DNA of 64,000 nucleotides from Membranipora membranacea. Its lineage: Eukaryota > Bryozoa > Gymnolaemata > Cheilostomatida > Membraniporidae. The translations under genes were made by a program, and so were the position numbers. Where the stretch lies: positions 25,047,681 to 25,111,680 of the forward strand of contig OU612071.1 in the NCBI GenBank assembly GCA_914767715.1, in the 5' to 3' direction. The notes below the pieces were generated by a model that worked only from the letters and a program-made list of their open reading frames with translations, ran no database searches and had not been told where the DNA came from. How positions within the stretch are numbered: the stretch's first letter is position 1; each line of letters starts with the position of its first letter. Below are positions 39,001 through 47,978 of this stretch, one piece after another.

Positions 39001-41746
39001 AATTTTAATTTGATTCAGGGTAGATTTTGCTCAGTGCGCCAGTGTTGCAGTGTCATGTATCGTCAAATGTCCGAGCATCATGTGAAGTCAAACGCTCTGA
39101 ATAACTCATTTATGTAGCAGTATAGACAAATGAGACTTGGTAGAAACAACGATTTATTATCCCCCTCCCACCTCATGTGTTGACCTGGTGATATAATTAA
39201 TGAGTATTATGAGCCAATTGAGGTTGAGGTATGGTAGTTGATTATTCTGGTTCATCATTTCTGAGAGATTTAGGAATTTTGCGGTAGTTTTATAAATAGA
39301 CTGTAGCTAGAAATTATGAGCCCTGATTTATCATTAGCAAAACAAAGTCGAACTGAAGTGGAATTCTACACAGTTGGCTAATGTGCAGCTAAGTGAACAA
39401 TGTGTATCAGCAGTCCCTGTTTGAATATTTATCAAGTAGTGGGGAGTTTTGAAATATGGATATAACATATACGTATATTTTGTGTCATTTTAATTGGAAA
39501 ACATGTTAAAGATTGGGCAAAAATAATGCGAGTTATACAAAAAAGGTCCTTGTATACTACATATGTAGGTAACCCGTCTTGGCCATCTTTATTGTAGGGA
39601 TGGTTGTCCCTTCTCCGCCAACAAACTTTGTAAAGACTGGCTAACTACACATAAAGTATAATCTTGTCATATTGACCGTTTAGGTTATCACCCTTACCTT
39701 ACCTTTCATATCTGCCCTACTGGTCATAAGGCTAACACAAAATCTTCAACAATTATAACCTTGAGGCAGAGTGGTAGGGGCGAAGCGCTCGTAGTCAGTT
39801 TGGGGGATCCTCTGTCCTTCAATCTCTCTCTACAACGAGAGGATAGATCTTAGTGTTCACTTTTCCTTGCTTGTTGATTGTGTTATAGCTTGAAGGTCAA
39901 TTGTAGCACATTGTATGCTATGCATAATTTATTTACATGTTAGATATTTATCTTCCTCACCACCCAACTCTTTACCCCTAGTCGCGGCCCCAATCCTTTC
40001 TGCTGTCAGTTTATATGATATCGTACATGTCTATTATAATTATAGTTTGAAATGTCAGCCACCTCATACAATCAATACGCAGTTCAAGTGTATATACAAG
40101 TCACAAACACATTATTATAGAGCCGAGTACCTACACGATACATACCTTTTATATCCTATTCAAAACACACCTAATGTATATAACAAGATACAGGGCTATC
40201 ATAATATCCTAGATAGTGATAATTATCTAATTTGACCTGACGTCACACGACATAACAATACAAAAAGTCAGTCATGTAAGCACGTATGTCGCAATGCTTT
40301 GGGAATAATTTGAGACAGAAATCAATATTTCGACACAATAATAAGATAGATCTGTTTAGTGTAGTGTTCTATTCTCAGCCCACACAAGGTATTATATGCT
40401 GCCTAATCGATATCAACCTCAATCAGCAATCAGTCTTATCTTATCAGTGATATTGTTACAGTGAGTTCGGAACATGCTGTCCAAAACCTCACATTTTAGT
40501 AAGCATCATAGCATGTAATTGATAGTTGTCTTCTCTTTGAACACATTCACAAGAAAGAGGATAACTCTGATTTGGCCTTCCAAAAATTGCGCGATACATA
40601 TTATTGTAACATTAGTGATCTTCCCAACGGTTGGAATCATGTTAACAAAAAACAGCTTAATTTTAATATGAGTGCTATCATTGCTAGACACATTAATGAT
40701 ACAACAGTGCTAGCTTATCAATCAACATAATAACATGTATTATATTTTATTTTATATTGTATTCTTTATTTTTTTTATTTGTTTTAGATCTCAGAGTGAC
40801 AGAGTTGATGAATCTGATCAGGATGATTTAGAGGAGAATGAAGATGGGAATTATACAGTATATGAGTGTCCAGGTCTGGCTCCTGTAAGTCACTAAGTCA
40901 TACCATATATGTTACAGAATACATACCACATATGATTTACTAGATATACCATGTAAAGGTAGAAACACACTGGCGATTATTACAAAGCGAATCGGCAACG
41001 TAAGCGAATCTAAGCAAACAAGGTTGTTATCCTTTGACGCTGGGCGATTTTGTCAAAATATTATAATATTTAGATACTGAGCGTATTCGCCAGCGGTTTT
41101 TCATCTAATGCAAACGTTTTGCTTTGACAATTCGCTTTGTAACAATCGCCAGTGTGTTTTTACCTTAGCTTATAGTCTGGGATAGTTAATTCCAGTGATA
41201 TCTGTTGTTATTTAACGATGTTGATTAAAAACCAGTTTTCCATATATATATATATATATATATAATCATATTTACAAGATGGTGGGAGATATATTCACAA
41301 ATACAAACCCATAAGCTAACTAAAGAACTAAATTCTTACCAACAAAGTGAATTGGATAATTAGATCATCTCAAATGACGTGAAATAAACCAAATGATATG
41401 CAATAATACACAAAAAGGGCAACTAAATTCCATGGAATAAGACTGTAGGACTGTTAGTGCTCTGCTATGTGGTTAATCACAGAATATTTAGTTAACCTCA
41501 GTTGCTTTGTTTGTTTGCGTATTTGCCTTAATTTCTATGATTGTTTATTTGTAGGCCGGGGAGATGGAGGTGAGTAACCCGCTATTTCAGCAGCAGGCTA
41601 ATAATAATAAGGGAAGCGGAGTTGGGGGCGGAGCTTTATCTCCAGGTAGTACAAGCCCACTAAGTAGTAATAACTCACAGGATGATCCAACATCGCATCA
41701 TCAACAGTACAGTCCTAACAGTGCTACCTCAACGACATCAGAGTAA
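24069..41746 (+). CDS. NPDC1: Neural proliferation differentiation and control protein 1 homologue, ten coding exons
   Basis: Type I membrane protein of the NPDC1/CAB-1 family; in vertebrates NPDC1 is neuronal and linked to vesicles and cell-cycle control. Coding exons: 24069-24126, 24771-24899, 26474-26599, 29995-30155, 32932-33007, 34202-34387, 35938-36004, 37744-37947, 40788-40884, 41555-41746. Phases agree at every junction and the total is 1296 bases (431 aa plus stop). Order: signal peptide (MSILFLYFVYSATILGCIS), two cysteine-rich exons (C-x-R-V, CGECRDGY; then CPDEATCKRL, CGDCLYNY), a low-complexity S/T/P-rich stalk, and one membrane helix (VVVLSISMMCLVSVVIAGVC). The conserved tail has KLAHSAQMYHYQHHKQQM, then TVYECPGLAP and GEMEVSNPLF, which match the vertebrate C-terminus very closely. 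The poly-S/N/H end is lineage-specific. The signal-peptide exon was chosen because its phase and function fit; the rest is very secure. Confidence 0.93.
25262..25320. repeat. Dispersed repeat, copy matching 8248-8300
   Basis: Located in NPDC1 intron 2. Shares ccctagcaggtatt and gagatcagattgtgat with the 8.25-kb copy. Immediately upstream, gagtgagcgatttt echoes several nearby cgctcac-type sequences, suggesting degenerate inverted ends. Confidence 0.45.
25582..25603. repeat. Short perfect palindrome
   Basis: acattgtccc and gggacaatgt flank a two-base centre in NPDC1 intron 2. It may be the end of a mobile element or chance. Confidence 0.4.
29305..29375 (+). repeat. Possible tRNA-derived SINE head in NPDC1 intron 3
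   Basis: tggtctactggttacgtagg resembles an A box and, about 45 bases on, ggttgctagtttgattgc a degenerate B box. The spacing is tRNA-like, but both boxes are imperfect. Confidence 0.3.
32491..32658 (+). repeat. G-rich minisatellite (about 18-bp unit)
   Basis: About nine copies of a unit like ggcagcaggggatgggga, some shortened and one expanded to a G run. Located in NPDC1 intron 4. The G-runs on one strand make G-quadruplex formation plausible. All long reading frames across it on both strands are artefacts of the repeat. Confidence 0.9.
33267..33288. repeat. (TA)n microsatellite
   Basis: Simple TA dinucleotide run in NPDC1 intron 5; a similar run lies at about 41242-41264 in intron 9. Confidence 0.9.
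33365..33410 (+). repeat. Possible tRNA-derived fragment
   Basis: gctggtttagttggtaccgc resembles a tRNA D arm/A box. The segment after it contains no recognisable T arm. Confidence 0.2.
34686..34725. repeat. 12-bp tandem repeat, three units
   Basis: gtgacaccc(a/c)(t/c)-type 12-base unit repeated in direct tandem in NPDC1 intron 6, immediately before the inverted-repeat element at 34758. Confidence 0.7.
34758..34964. mobile_element. MITE with tcactatgtttccatg ends, copy 1
   Basis: The 16-base end tcactatgtttccatg at 34758-34773 is perfectly inverted at 34949-34964. The element is about 207 bases with no coding capacity, lies in NPDC1 intron 6, and is followed 40 bases later by a second element with the same ends. 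Confidence 0.75.
35004..35300. mobile_element. MITE with tcactatgtttccatg-type ends, copy 2, with internal hairpin and tRNA-like stretch
   Basis: The left end cactatgtttccatgtatcg and the right end (inverse of tcactatggttccatgcttc) pair over about 26 bases with few mismatches. Inside are a tRNA-Leu/Ser-like D-arm stretch (gcggagtggctgaatggtta, about 35146-35166) and a near-perfect hairpin at about 35222-35256 (ggttagaatcca/tggattctaacc). It may be the copy-1 family with an insertion. Confidence 0.65.
36745..37010. repeat. Local direct duplication
   Basis: About 55 bases around attatatatgatttcctgta and gtattacttcctctata at 36745-36805 recur at about 36950-37005 with few changes, about 200 bases apart, in NPDC1 intron 7. 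Confidence 0.65.
37559..37672. mobile_element. Short inverted-repeat element
   Basis: atccagtttgcctgcatttc at the left is inverted as gaatgcaggcaaattggat at the right, about 113 bases apart, just upstream of NPDC1 exon 8. Interior copies of gcctttttgcctgc hint at nested repeats. Probably a MITE remnant. Confidence 0.6.
40958..41165. mobile_element. 208-bp MITE, AAGG...CCT ends, TA target-site duplication
   Basis: The left terminal repeat (aaggtagaaacacactggcg and on) and the right one (cgccagtgtgtttttacct) pair over about 33 bases. TA flanks both sides (40956-40957 and 41166-41167), which suits Tc1/mariner-type or similar insertion. Repeated gcgaat/attcgc words inside extend the symmetry. 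Located in NPDC1 intron 9. Confidence 0.8.
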
Positions 41747-43080
41747 TCCATGACTGGGAAAACCAGCAAGAAAACTAACAGTGCTACACCTGAGAACTGA
41801 ACTGAGGGAAAACCAGCTGGAAAACTAATAGTGCTGGTTCATGGGATGAAAGCCTTAGGGATAGCAAGCCTTTTAACCTATAACTCAAATACACCGTAAA
41901 AATTTCAGAATAATTGTTTTTTTCAATGCCCAGTGATCCTGGTTGTCTTTATCGGAAAACTATTATTCTTTGTCTGATACAGTAGAAGGTGTTATCTCAG
42001 GTAGATATAATTGTTTGTGCATTTTCTTGACAAGACAGAATTATTGCTCCTCTAAATGCGATGTATCTGTCCATCACTGTTCTGATTTCTTTGTTTTGGT
42101 TGGAGACGGTCTTTTCTTACTAATCACTGACTGGAGGAAAGTATCGGTTTTCTACTTTTCTTAATCGTAATTTTGTGTGTTTTTTCATAAGACTCTAAAG
42201 TTTCATAAACTGACCAATCGCAGCGTAGTTTCAGACTGTTTCCTGTTTATCCACTGATATAAATAGTAATGTACCTGGTTATATCGATAGCCCAAGTTCT
42301 CATACTGTCTGCCCTGGTACCAGTATAAATGGGACTCAATTAACACCCCACCCCCTACTTTAGACATGAATGTTTCTAGTCAGACTCTATTATTACATGG
42401 TTCTACTAAAGTTTTTTATTTTCTATAATCCCAGGCTTTCCATACATGAAACTGCATCATATTTTCATATCAAGTATTGTATATTATTATATATAATCGC
42501 TGTATTATATAACTAGTATTATTGTAGTATATTTCTGGGGGCCACAGGCTCACAGTAGTGTATGTAGGGCTGGCTTCTTTTCCCGCGATCACTAAGTTTG
42601 TTTCCTTGTTAGATTTTTTGTGATAAATCTCTTGTATTTTCATGTTGTATCTCTTGCTGGTCTAATGTCTTTGCTTGAGTCAGATATAACAGGAGCATCT
42701 CACTCCTAGTTCTGAGAGAAGGGGATCGATTGAAGATTCCTCCAGATTACATATTTTTGTAGTGACTGTTTATATTATACTATTTTTTATAATATTAAAA
42801 CACTGAATTTTTTTGTGGATAAACATTTCAGAATTTTTTGAGTCTCCTTGGCGGATTAACTCGGAAACTGGTTATATAGGCCTAATTATGACTTTCTTTG
42901 TGATGATCAGGAATTGGCCATCGCTTGACATAGCAATAATATACTAAAATTTAAATTGCGTTGTGGGTAATTCTGTAGTCAGATTTTTCAGATAATTTAT
43001 TTCATCTCAGCAACTAACCTGTTCTAGTCAAACCCTCTTTGTGTTCCTCTTTGTAAGAAATCAACAAAATAAAATTCATT
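41747..43080 (+). other. NPDC1 3' UTR and poly(A) signal
   Basis: After the stop, the sequence holds two imperfect copies of a gggaaaaccagc...aaaactaa.agtgct block (41757-41790 and 41810-41842). Several poly(A)-like hexamers occur; AATAAA at 43068-43073 is a good candidate for the distal end. The true 3' end is not determined. Confidence 0.5.
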
Positions 43081-44414
43081 AAAACTTACTGTAATGTCAC
43101 TTTTTGTCTAACAATTTATTATCATCGGTTGTGCTATCTATGGATCATCTAATTAATATAATAAACTGATTGAGTAGAGCTGTAATGATTTATTATTCCC
43201 CTCAAGCCAAACCTAAGACAAAACAATCACAAATAATGACCATAGGCCAATTCTGATATCCCATCGAGTCTGGTAAACCAAGGTATAGTATTGCCAGGTA
43301 ATGTAGGGAGAACTGACAGTGACCGCCCACTATTTACAAGATGTGTCCCGATGATTGATTTCTGCTCTTCTTTTCAAATGGCATTCTGCTCCAGTCAAAC
43401 ACTCAACAAAGCCACATCTTCAAGTGAATACAATGAATCCTTAAACTGTGTCGCATGTTGTTAGGACACACCAAAAATATTAAATGCATCGCACAAAGAA
43501 TTTCCCAGGTCGTAAATATGTAAGATCAAATGGCAAGTACTTCTGCATTGCTGAAGTTTGTAGGGGTGGGGAATAGGCTATGAATAGAAGCTCAAAATTG
43601 GAACTCATGCTAATATTGATTATAGGTCTTATTTTCCAGTGTATTGTTTGTGTGCATTGCTAAGCGCATTTATTGAATAAATTGTAAAGATTCTAATCCC
43701 ACTATTTACCTGCTGCTGCTACTAGCAGTATAAGTTAATAAATGAGTGAAGTAAGACTAATTTCGCTTCACCCATATAAAAACATCCCTATTGGACATTT
43801 CTCTGTTACTCTTCAAATCGAACTGCTGTTAACGTAGCCTTGATTTTAAACGCACAGCAGCTGATTCTGAGGAAGGATAGGCCTAACTCTCACAAGATAA
43901 CAGGGGACTCCACCTTTTCTGCTTGATCGCTCATGAGCAGTGTCTATCTTTCACATGCTGTCTACAATAACAGAAAAGTTTATTCATGTCTAAATTCGCA
44001 AAGAAGCAAGAAATGTTGCAGGTGCTGTACGGAACCATGTCTGATAGCACTCAAGGCCAAAACAGCATTGACGTTGGTGCTGTTAGCAATGCTGTTAGGG
44101 CCACATGAATGCTATAAGACATGTTCGTTACAGCGCTGCCACATGTCTCAGAACACCTGAGTGTGTTGGATTGGACCAATGAACTAAACCAAGGTTCATC
44201 GCTGTTACTCCTTGGTTCATTGATTGGACTTAGTTCCTAAAATTTGTCATGGGCTGCAGCACCCAACCCAGTAAGGCCTACTATAATTTCTTTCATAAAA
44301 CTGTTCACACAGAACTGGATTTTTTTTCTGATGCAGATTCTAGCCGAATATATGTATGCTTTGCAGGGGTATGTGTGCTGTAGGCTGTAGGTTGTATGTC
44401 TATTTGTTTTCTAG
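43081..44414. other. Stretch between NPDC1 and the membrane-protein exon
   Basis: Must contain, or be spanned by, the intron in front of the exon at 44415. A frame at 43933-44160 is open but has no clear coding signature. An imperfect palindrome at about 44174-44230 (accaatgaact...ccaagg / ccttggttcattgattgg) carries the caaggagtaacag motif in inverse orientation. Confidence 0.4.
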
Positions 44415-44873
44415 CTGTTCAAAAGAAAACCATCCAGTAAGAGTAAAGATGATGATATACGTAAACAGAAGACCAATCAGAAAACTGAAGATCGACCTTT
44501 AACCCCAAATGTGCAAAGAAATGACCTCAAACTTTCTGCACATCAAAGACCATCACAATCTCAACCATTCATTAGTCTTATATTTGATGGAGTTTTGTAT
44601 CTCCTTGTGACAGCTTCCTCTATAGCATGGAGCTTTATGTATACAGACTCAATCAATAGACCGTCTCCTAGTGTGTCACACACTCGGATTGGCCAGCTGA
44701 TTCATGGTTTTTTCACTCTTATGTTTAGTACTATGCTTGTATTGTTCGGATTCGGTGTCGGAACTTGTTGGTTAATACTATCTGTAATATTTGGACCCAG
44801 TTCAGCCTTGATCATCACAGTCGGGTTGTTAGTGCTTCTGGCCTTTCTTATGATTTTCTCAAAGAAGACGTGA
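44415..44873 (+). CDS. Terminal exon of an unrecognised multi-pass membrane protein
   Basis: Open from a good acceptor (ttgttttctag, exon starts 44415) to TGA at 44871-44873, about 152 codons. The first 50 or so residues are basic and polar (FKRKPSSKSKDDD, QKTNQKTEDRPLTPN). Three hydrophobic segments follow: FISLIFDGVLYLLVTASSIAW, LIHGFFTLMFSTMLVLFGFG running into a second stretch, and LIITVGLLVLLAFLMIF, ending at FSKKT. This is the layout of a small membrane protein with a cytosolic N-terminal region. An in-frame stop just before the acceptor means upstream exons are required; none was identified. No family recognised. AATAAA at 45033-45038 is a plausible poly(A) signal. Confidence 0.6.
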   Translation: MFKRKPSSKSKDDDIRKQKTNQKTEDRPLTPNVQRNDLKLSAHQRPSQSQPFISLIFDGVLYLLVTASSIAWSFMYTDSINRPSPSVSHTRIGQLIHGFFTLMFSTMLVLFGFGVGTCWLILSVIFGPSSALIITVGLLVLLAFLMIFSKKT

Positions 44874-45227
44874 TTTGCGACTGACCAACCGTCGACCTAG
44901 ATCGCTGAGGGGTATGATTACAATACCAGAAGAAGCAGATATTCACTATCGTTATTGTTTGGTCTAATATCTACTGCTAATGAGGAGAAAAATTTTGATT
45001 GTGATTACATTATTTATTTCTGATTTATTATCAATAAATTGATGACCAAATTTGTCAAAAACATTGTTGAAGAAAATATAAGGAATAGGAAAACATAGAC
45101 TCTATCAGTAAACCAAGACTTTACATCTATTGTATGAAAGTTTTATAAGGCAGCGAGATTATGTCATCGCTGGCAAACTCACATCTTGGTCCTAGAGTGC
45201 ACAGACCTGAGGGAATGAGTCTGGGGT

Positions 45228-45489
45228 TTAACATCTTTCACACATATCACCCTGGAGATTCTCATCACAGAAGCCATCATCATATCCTAACCTCTGATGT
45301 TCAGCTACTGGCCAATCTACTGTCCAGTAATTCTTATTAGAGATCAGTGTCAGACAGGATTGTTTATCTGAATGATTATCTGGCTGACCATTAATCCAGG
45401 TATGTACCGTTATCCGATCATCTATAACCCTTTACCTCGAATACCAGCCCCCATCTTTCTTATACCCTCCAACAGATACATCTACCTTT
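45228..45489 (-). pseudogene. Lone terminal exon of a third C-type lectin copy, disrupted
   Basis: The minus-strand stretch is homologous to the last exon of the lectin at 47979-49952 and has exactly the same length (262 bases). It keeps the acceptor (atttag) and the terminal CERC-stop. Conserved pieces include WINGQPDN, then CLTLISNKNYWTV, and LGYDDGFC. Relative to the intact gene there is a one-base insertion and a compensating one-base deletion around WYSR, which puts a TAA in frame. No matching upstream exons were seen between this exon and 47.9 kb. Read as a pseudogene fragment, unless the change is a sequencing error and upstream exons were missed. Confidence 0.7.
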
Positions 45490-45971
45490 CTAAATAAAAG
45501 GAAAACAAGACAGCTAGTAAATGATTAATTCATAAGCCATGGTTAATGAAAGCGGCTTCGTATGTGAGAACTAAATTTGTTTGGCCACAATAAGGGTCAT
45601 TTGGACAGCATGTTTGACGTTATGCAAAGGTGACAAAAATATTAGTTGTATTCAAGAATCTACTGTCATTACAATATGCAAGCTAATTTGTTGAAAGTCA
45701 ATGTGTATGACCTTTGAAGAGTACTAGAGAAAATTAATTTTGTTTTGAGCCCATGATCTGTTCTGAATTAATGTTTGAAATTTCACATATTTTCAGAGCT
45801 TTACAAAAAAATACGTTGTATGGCGTGACGTGAAAAGAGTCCATTTAGACTAGTCATATATCGAAAAAATCTAATTTTATGATGAACCCAATTTCAATGT
45901 ATACATTCCACCTGTTTTAAAATTTCTTGCAATTAATTTGACTCCTCCATCTGCTTGGGCAAAACTCTTAC

Positions 45972-46027
45972 CCTGGAGTTCCAGCACTTGTGTGTTTGAC
46001 GGCAGGCGTTTCAACCAGCTGAGATCC
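45972..46027 (-). CDS. Possible orphan exon with a leucine-rich-repeat pattern
   Basis: Between an acceptor (ttccttacag) and a donor (GTAAGA) the minus strand reads DLSWLKRLPSNTQVLELQ. This fits the start of a leucine-rich-repeat module (L-x-x-L-P-x-N-T-x-x-L-x-L). It is 56 bases long, shorter than a 72-base LRR exon, and no neighbouring LRR exon was found. It could be a remnant or chance. Confidence 0.25.
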
Positions 46028-46737
46028 CTGTAAGGAATATTCATGTAATAATATACCGAGTAAATCTAGCTAAGTTTGAAATCAGGACTTCATATTTGGA
46101 GTGAGCTCTAGGGTCAAGTGAAGCCTTGAGACAGCAGTTGGGTAATGATTTTTGAGTTCTCCAAGTCCCAAAACCTCTAAAAGACGAGTTAAGTCAACAA
46201 ACTTAAGTTCTTTCCCAAAAACTTAAGTCACAACCAAACTAGTTGCTAAACCGTGTGATAGCAGAGGTAAATGTACCTACTACTCCATGAATTTCGGATA
46301 GAAGATGTGTTGATAAATATGTGCGGGCAGCGTTCATATTGTTTATATTGCTGATCTTGGGCAGTGCTTGGGACAACATGACCATGTGTGCTAGGGCTTT
46401 CAATCATGATAACATAAACTAATTATTAATAAAGTTTGACATATGACATGGTGGCAAAAAGTCAGATCCTGATTGGTTTGGTTTTGATTGCTGTGTAATT
46501 TCCAGCCTATAGATATTGAATTGGCTTGATTATTAGGTATAAGTAAGTAATATTCATGCCTGATCGTCACCTTCATCAAACATAAAAATATGAAGTATGA
46601 TGGATCAGTTCATTAAGGTTATGATACCAGCGTTGTCAGATTTCAACATTTTATATAATTTTATAATCAAACACTGATTCTGAAAATATTGGTTTCGGCA
46701 TGAAGTCATGCCATGGCGTTGCGCTATTTTGATAAAA

Positions 46738-47139
46738 GGCAGGATAATCGTCTTTGAGGAGGATTTTTTAGGACGATGTGGTGCAGATACTATGGTTCAT
46801 ATCATACTTTCAACTGCATAATGTTTACAAGAAGCCTCTGAAGCACCCAAGAGGGGCAATTTCTATATCCTGGCAGGATAATTGTCTTTGAGGAGGATTT
46901 TTTAGAACTATGTGGTGCAGATACTATGGTTCATATCATACTTTCAACTGCATAATGTTTACAAGAAGCCTCTGAAGCACCCAAGAGGGGCAATTTCTAT
47001 ATCCTGGCAGGATAATTGTCTTTGAGGAGGATTTTTTAGGACTATGTGGTGCAGATACTATGGTTCATATCATACTTTCAACTGCATAATGTTTACAAGA
47101 AGCCTTTGAAGCACCCATGAGGGGCAATTTCTATATCAT
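46738..47139. repeat. 134-bp tandem repeat, three nearly identical copies
   Basis: Units start at ggcaggataat at 46738, 46872 and 47006, a period of exactly 134. The copies differ at only a few positions (for example ggacgatg/gaactatg and cccaagagg/cccatgagg), so the expansion is recent. No reading frame or spacer-repeat structure is present. Confidence 0.9.
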
Positions 47140-47830
47140 GTGGCATTAAGCACCAGAGAAAGAACCATCTTTTTATCATTGGTTATTAGCTTATTTAGGT
47201 TGCTTTGGTTAAATGGATGAGGATCCAATGTGATGCGTGCCACACACAGAAAAGACAGGTTATATACTTCAGGAAGACCATATGCTTCACTTTATGACTA
47301 ATAAAAGACATTGGTATCAATAATATTAGGAGTTGCCCAAACATGCTGTCAAAAGGACTATCACTGAGGCCAGACAATTTTTTTTTAAATCCCTCACATA
47401 CGAAGCCGCTTTGATGATAGTTAAAATAAGTTAGGCTTATTGCCCCTGCCTTCAGTCCATTATTGATTAAATTGAATATAACGTATTATTTGCAATAATT
47501 GCGGAAATTTCATGATTTTTACACACCACAATTATATCAACATGGTTAACACAGGCCTCAATTTAATACATTTTATACTTTGCACTGTAGGTGTGCCTCA
47601 GGTCAGAGCACAAGGCCCTATTTTGTTTAACTCTGTGATGGCCTCACCACCTCGGTTCAATCTATATCTCCAGCTGGAGAGATTTGATACACTATTGATC
47701 CTATAGGACCGAACAATATTAGCCCGCCTTTGGCTCGCCATGAGAAAGCTCATTAGGTCGGCAGGATTTCAATTGTCATAATAACAACAAAAAAGAAGTT
47801 GAAGTCCTTGCAGTTAAAAAATTTCATTTG

Positions 47831-47836
47831 TTTATT
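47831..47836 (-). terminator. Probable poly(A) signal of the intact lectin gene
   Basis: AATAAA on the minus strand, about 145 bases beyond the stop codon at 47979-47981. The inverted copy has its own AATAAA at 56563-56568, about 105 bases beyond its stop. Confidence 0.45.
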
Positions 47837-47978
47837 TATATCAAACAGTTCCATAATTTGAAACATTAAAATCAATATTATTAAAGTCTCGTTATTATCT
47901 TGTAAATTAAACAGAAAGGAAATTGGAGTTAGTTGAAGGGTTTACGAGTCAGTCATAAATTTTGTTGAGCTGTAGAGT

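Noticed and set aside
43933-44160. 75-codon frame as upstream exon of the membrane protein at 44415
   Set aside because: No suitable donor linking in phase to 44415 was found, and the sequence has no coherent topology.
46738-47139. CRISPR-like or exon-repeat interpretation of the 134-bp triplication
   Set aside because: Head-to-tail copies without spacers and without an open frame in each unit; the genome is animal.
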